From assembly GCA_002179805.1 (NCBI GenBank), contig NAVB01000294.1, forward strand, positions 1 through 18,088: 18,088 nt of DNA, written 5' to 3'. The DNA is from Acanthamoeba lenticulata (lineage: Eukaryota > Discosea > Longamoebia > Acanthamoebidae). Positions 17,811 through 18,088 of the stretch are shown one piece after another. The translations under genes were made by a program, and so were the position numbers. The notes under the pieces are model-generated. The model was not told where the DNA came from and made no database searches. It saw nothing but the letters and a program-made list of their open reading frames with translations. Positions within the stretch are counted from its first letter, which is position 1; every line of letters starts with the position of its first letter.

Positions 17811-18015
17811 TTAGTGTGGAGGCAGGACGACGTTGTCGATGAGCCGCGTCGAACCGAGGCGCACGGCCAGAGAGAGGAAGGCGCCTGGACCCTTGGGATC
17901 GACATGCTCGAGCTCGTGCCCAAATGCCGCGTCGGCGATGCTCACGTACTGCACCTCGGGGCGCGGTGGACCGGTCCACCAGTCCTCGCCCTTCTCCAGC
18001 ACCTCTTTGGTCGCA
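17811..18015 (-). CDS. panC: Pantothenate synthetase (pantoate--beta-alanine ligase), C-terminal exon (continues past the right edge)
   Basis: The last exon runs from about 18015 (acceptor GGCGTAG|TGCGACC) to the TAA at 17811-17813. It codes KEVLEKGEDWWTG, then EVQYVSIADAAFGHELEHVD, GAFLSLAVRLGSTRLIDNVV and LPPH. The 'V.Y..I.D......V......G.....AVRLG.TRLIDN..L' pattern is the C-terminal lid domain of PanC, which joins pantoate and beta-alanine with ATP to make vitamin B5. The ATP-binding N-terminal part lies outside the window. The 18020-18088 segment may hold an intron and another exon (GTATGC donor near 18050), but I cannot fix its frame. Its product would precede coenzyme A synthesis in the cytosol. 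Confidence 0.82.
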
Positions 18016-18088
18016 CTACGCCATCAACATGCCAAGTGTGAGCCCGTGCATACCCAGGCGCCTGCCTCTCTCTGGAAAGCAGGTCTCT

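Noticed and set aside
1..18088. CRISPR arrays, insertion sequences, transposon ends, viral genes
   Set aside because: I saw no regularly spaced repeats, transposase or integrase motifs, terminal inverted repeats or viral proteins.

Overview
The window looks like nuclear DNA of a free-living amoeba, most likely Acanthamoeba or a close relative. The exons are GC-rich. The genes are compact and cut by many short GT-AG introns, about 60-120 bases, with donors such as GTGCGT, GTACGT and GTTCGT. There is a eukaryotic-type initiator tRNA-Met, a Rac GTPase, an F-box/Kelch protein and a RUN-domain protein. The genus is an inference from style; no species marker was found. All protein genes lie on the minus strand and both tRNAs on the plus strand.

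Layout from left to right. 1-499: the 5' end of a secreted GDSL lipase of the phospholipase B1 type. 500-1122: non-coding, with a decayed Ser/Pro-rich repeat. 1123-2769: a surface-type protein with a choice-of-anchor-A-like domain, broken by an in-frame TAG and followed by a frame-disrupted Ser/Pro-rich tail. 3101-8456: a seven-exon gene for a protein of about 1,612 residues with an N-terminal PH domain, a very long charged coiled coil with Gln tracts, and a RUN domain. 8704-8775: initiator tRNA-Met. 8887-12116: a twelve-exon gene that I read as a single 781-residue protein with six Kelch repeats, an F-box and a complete Rac-like GTPase ending in a CAAX box. 12319-12390: a tRNA, most likely Gln(CTG). 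12544-14450 and 14785-16660: tandem paralogues of an MFSD1-like transporter with the same four intron positions and phases. 16892-17650: an intronless glutathione transferase of the fungal GSTFuA/etherase-like type. 17811-18015: the C-terminal exon of pantothenate synthetase.

For every complete multi-exon gene I derived exon borders by hand, and the reading-frame phases add up exactly to a whole number of codons. This is strong internal support for the Kelch-F-box-Rac fusion and the PH-coiled-coil-RUN protein. The genes do not form an obvious pathway. Several act on the endomembrane/cytoskeleton side of the cell (RUN, Rac, MFSD1-like), but neighbourhood means little in such a genome.

The most interesting item is the Kelch-F-box-Rac fusion. 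It resembles a ubiquitin-ligase adaptor with a built-in Rac switch, and the Rac part has Pro in place of the catalytic switch-II Gln.
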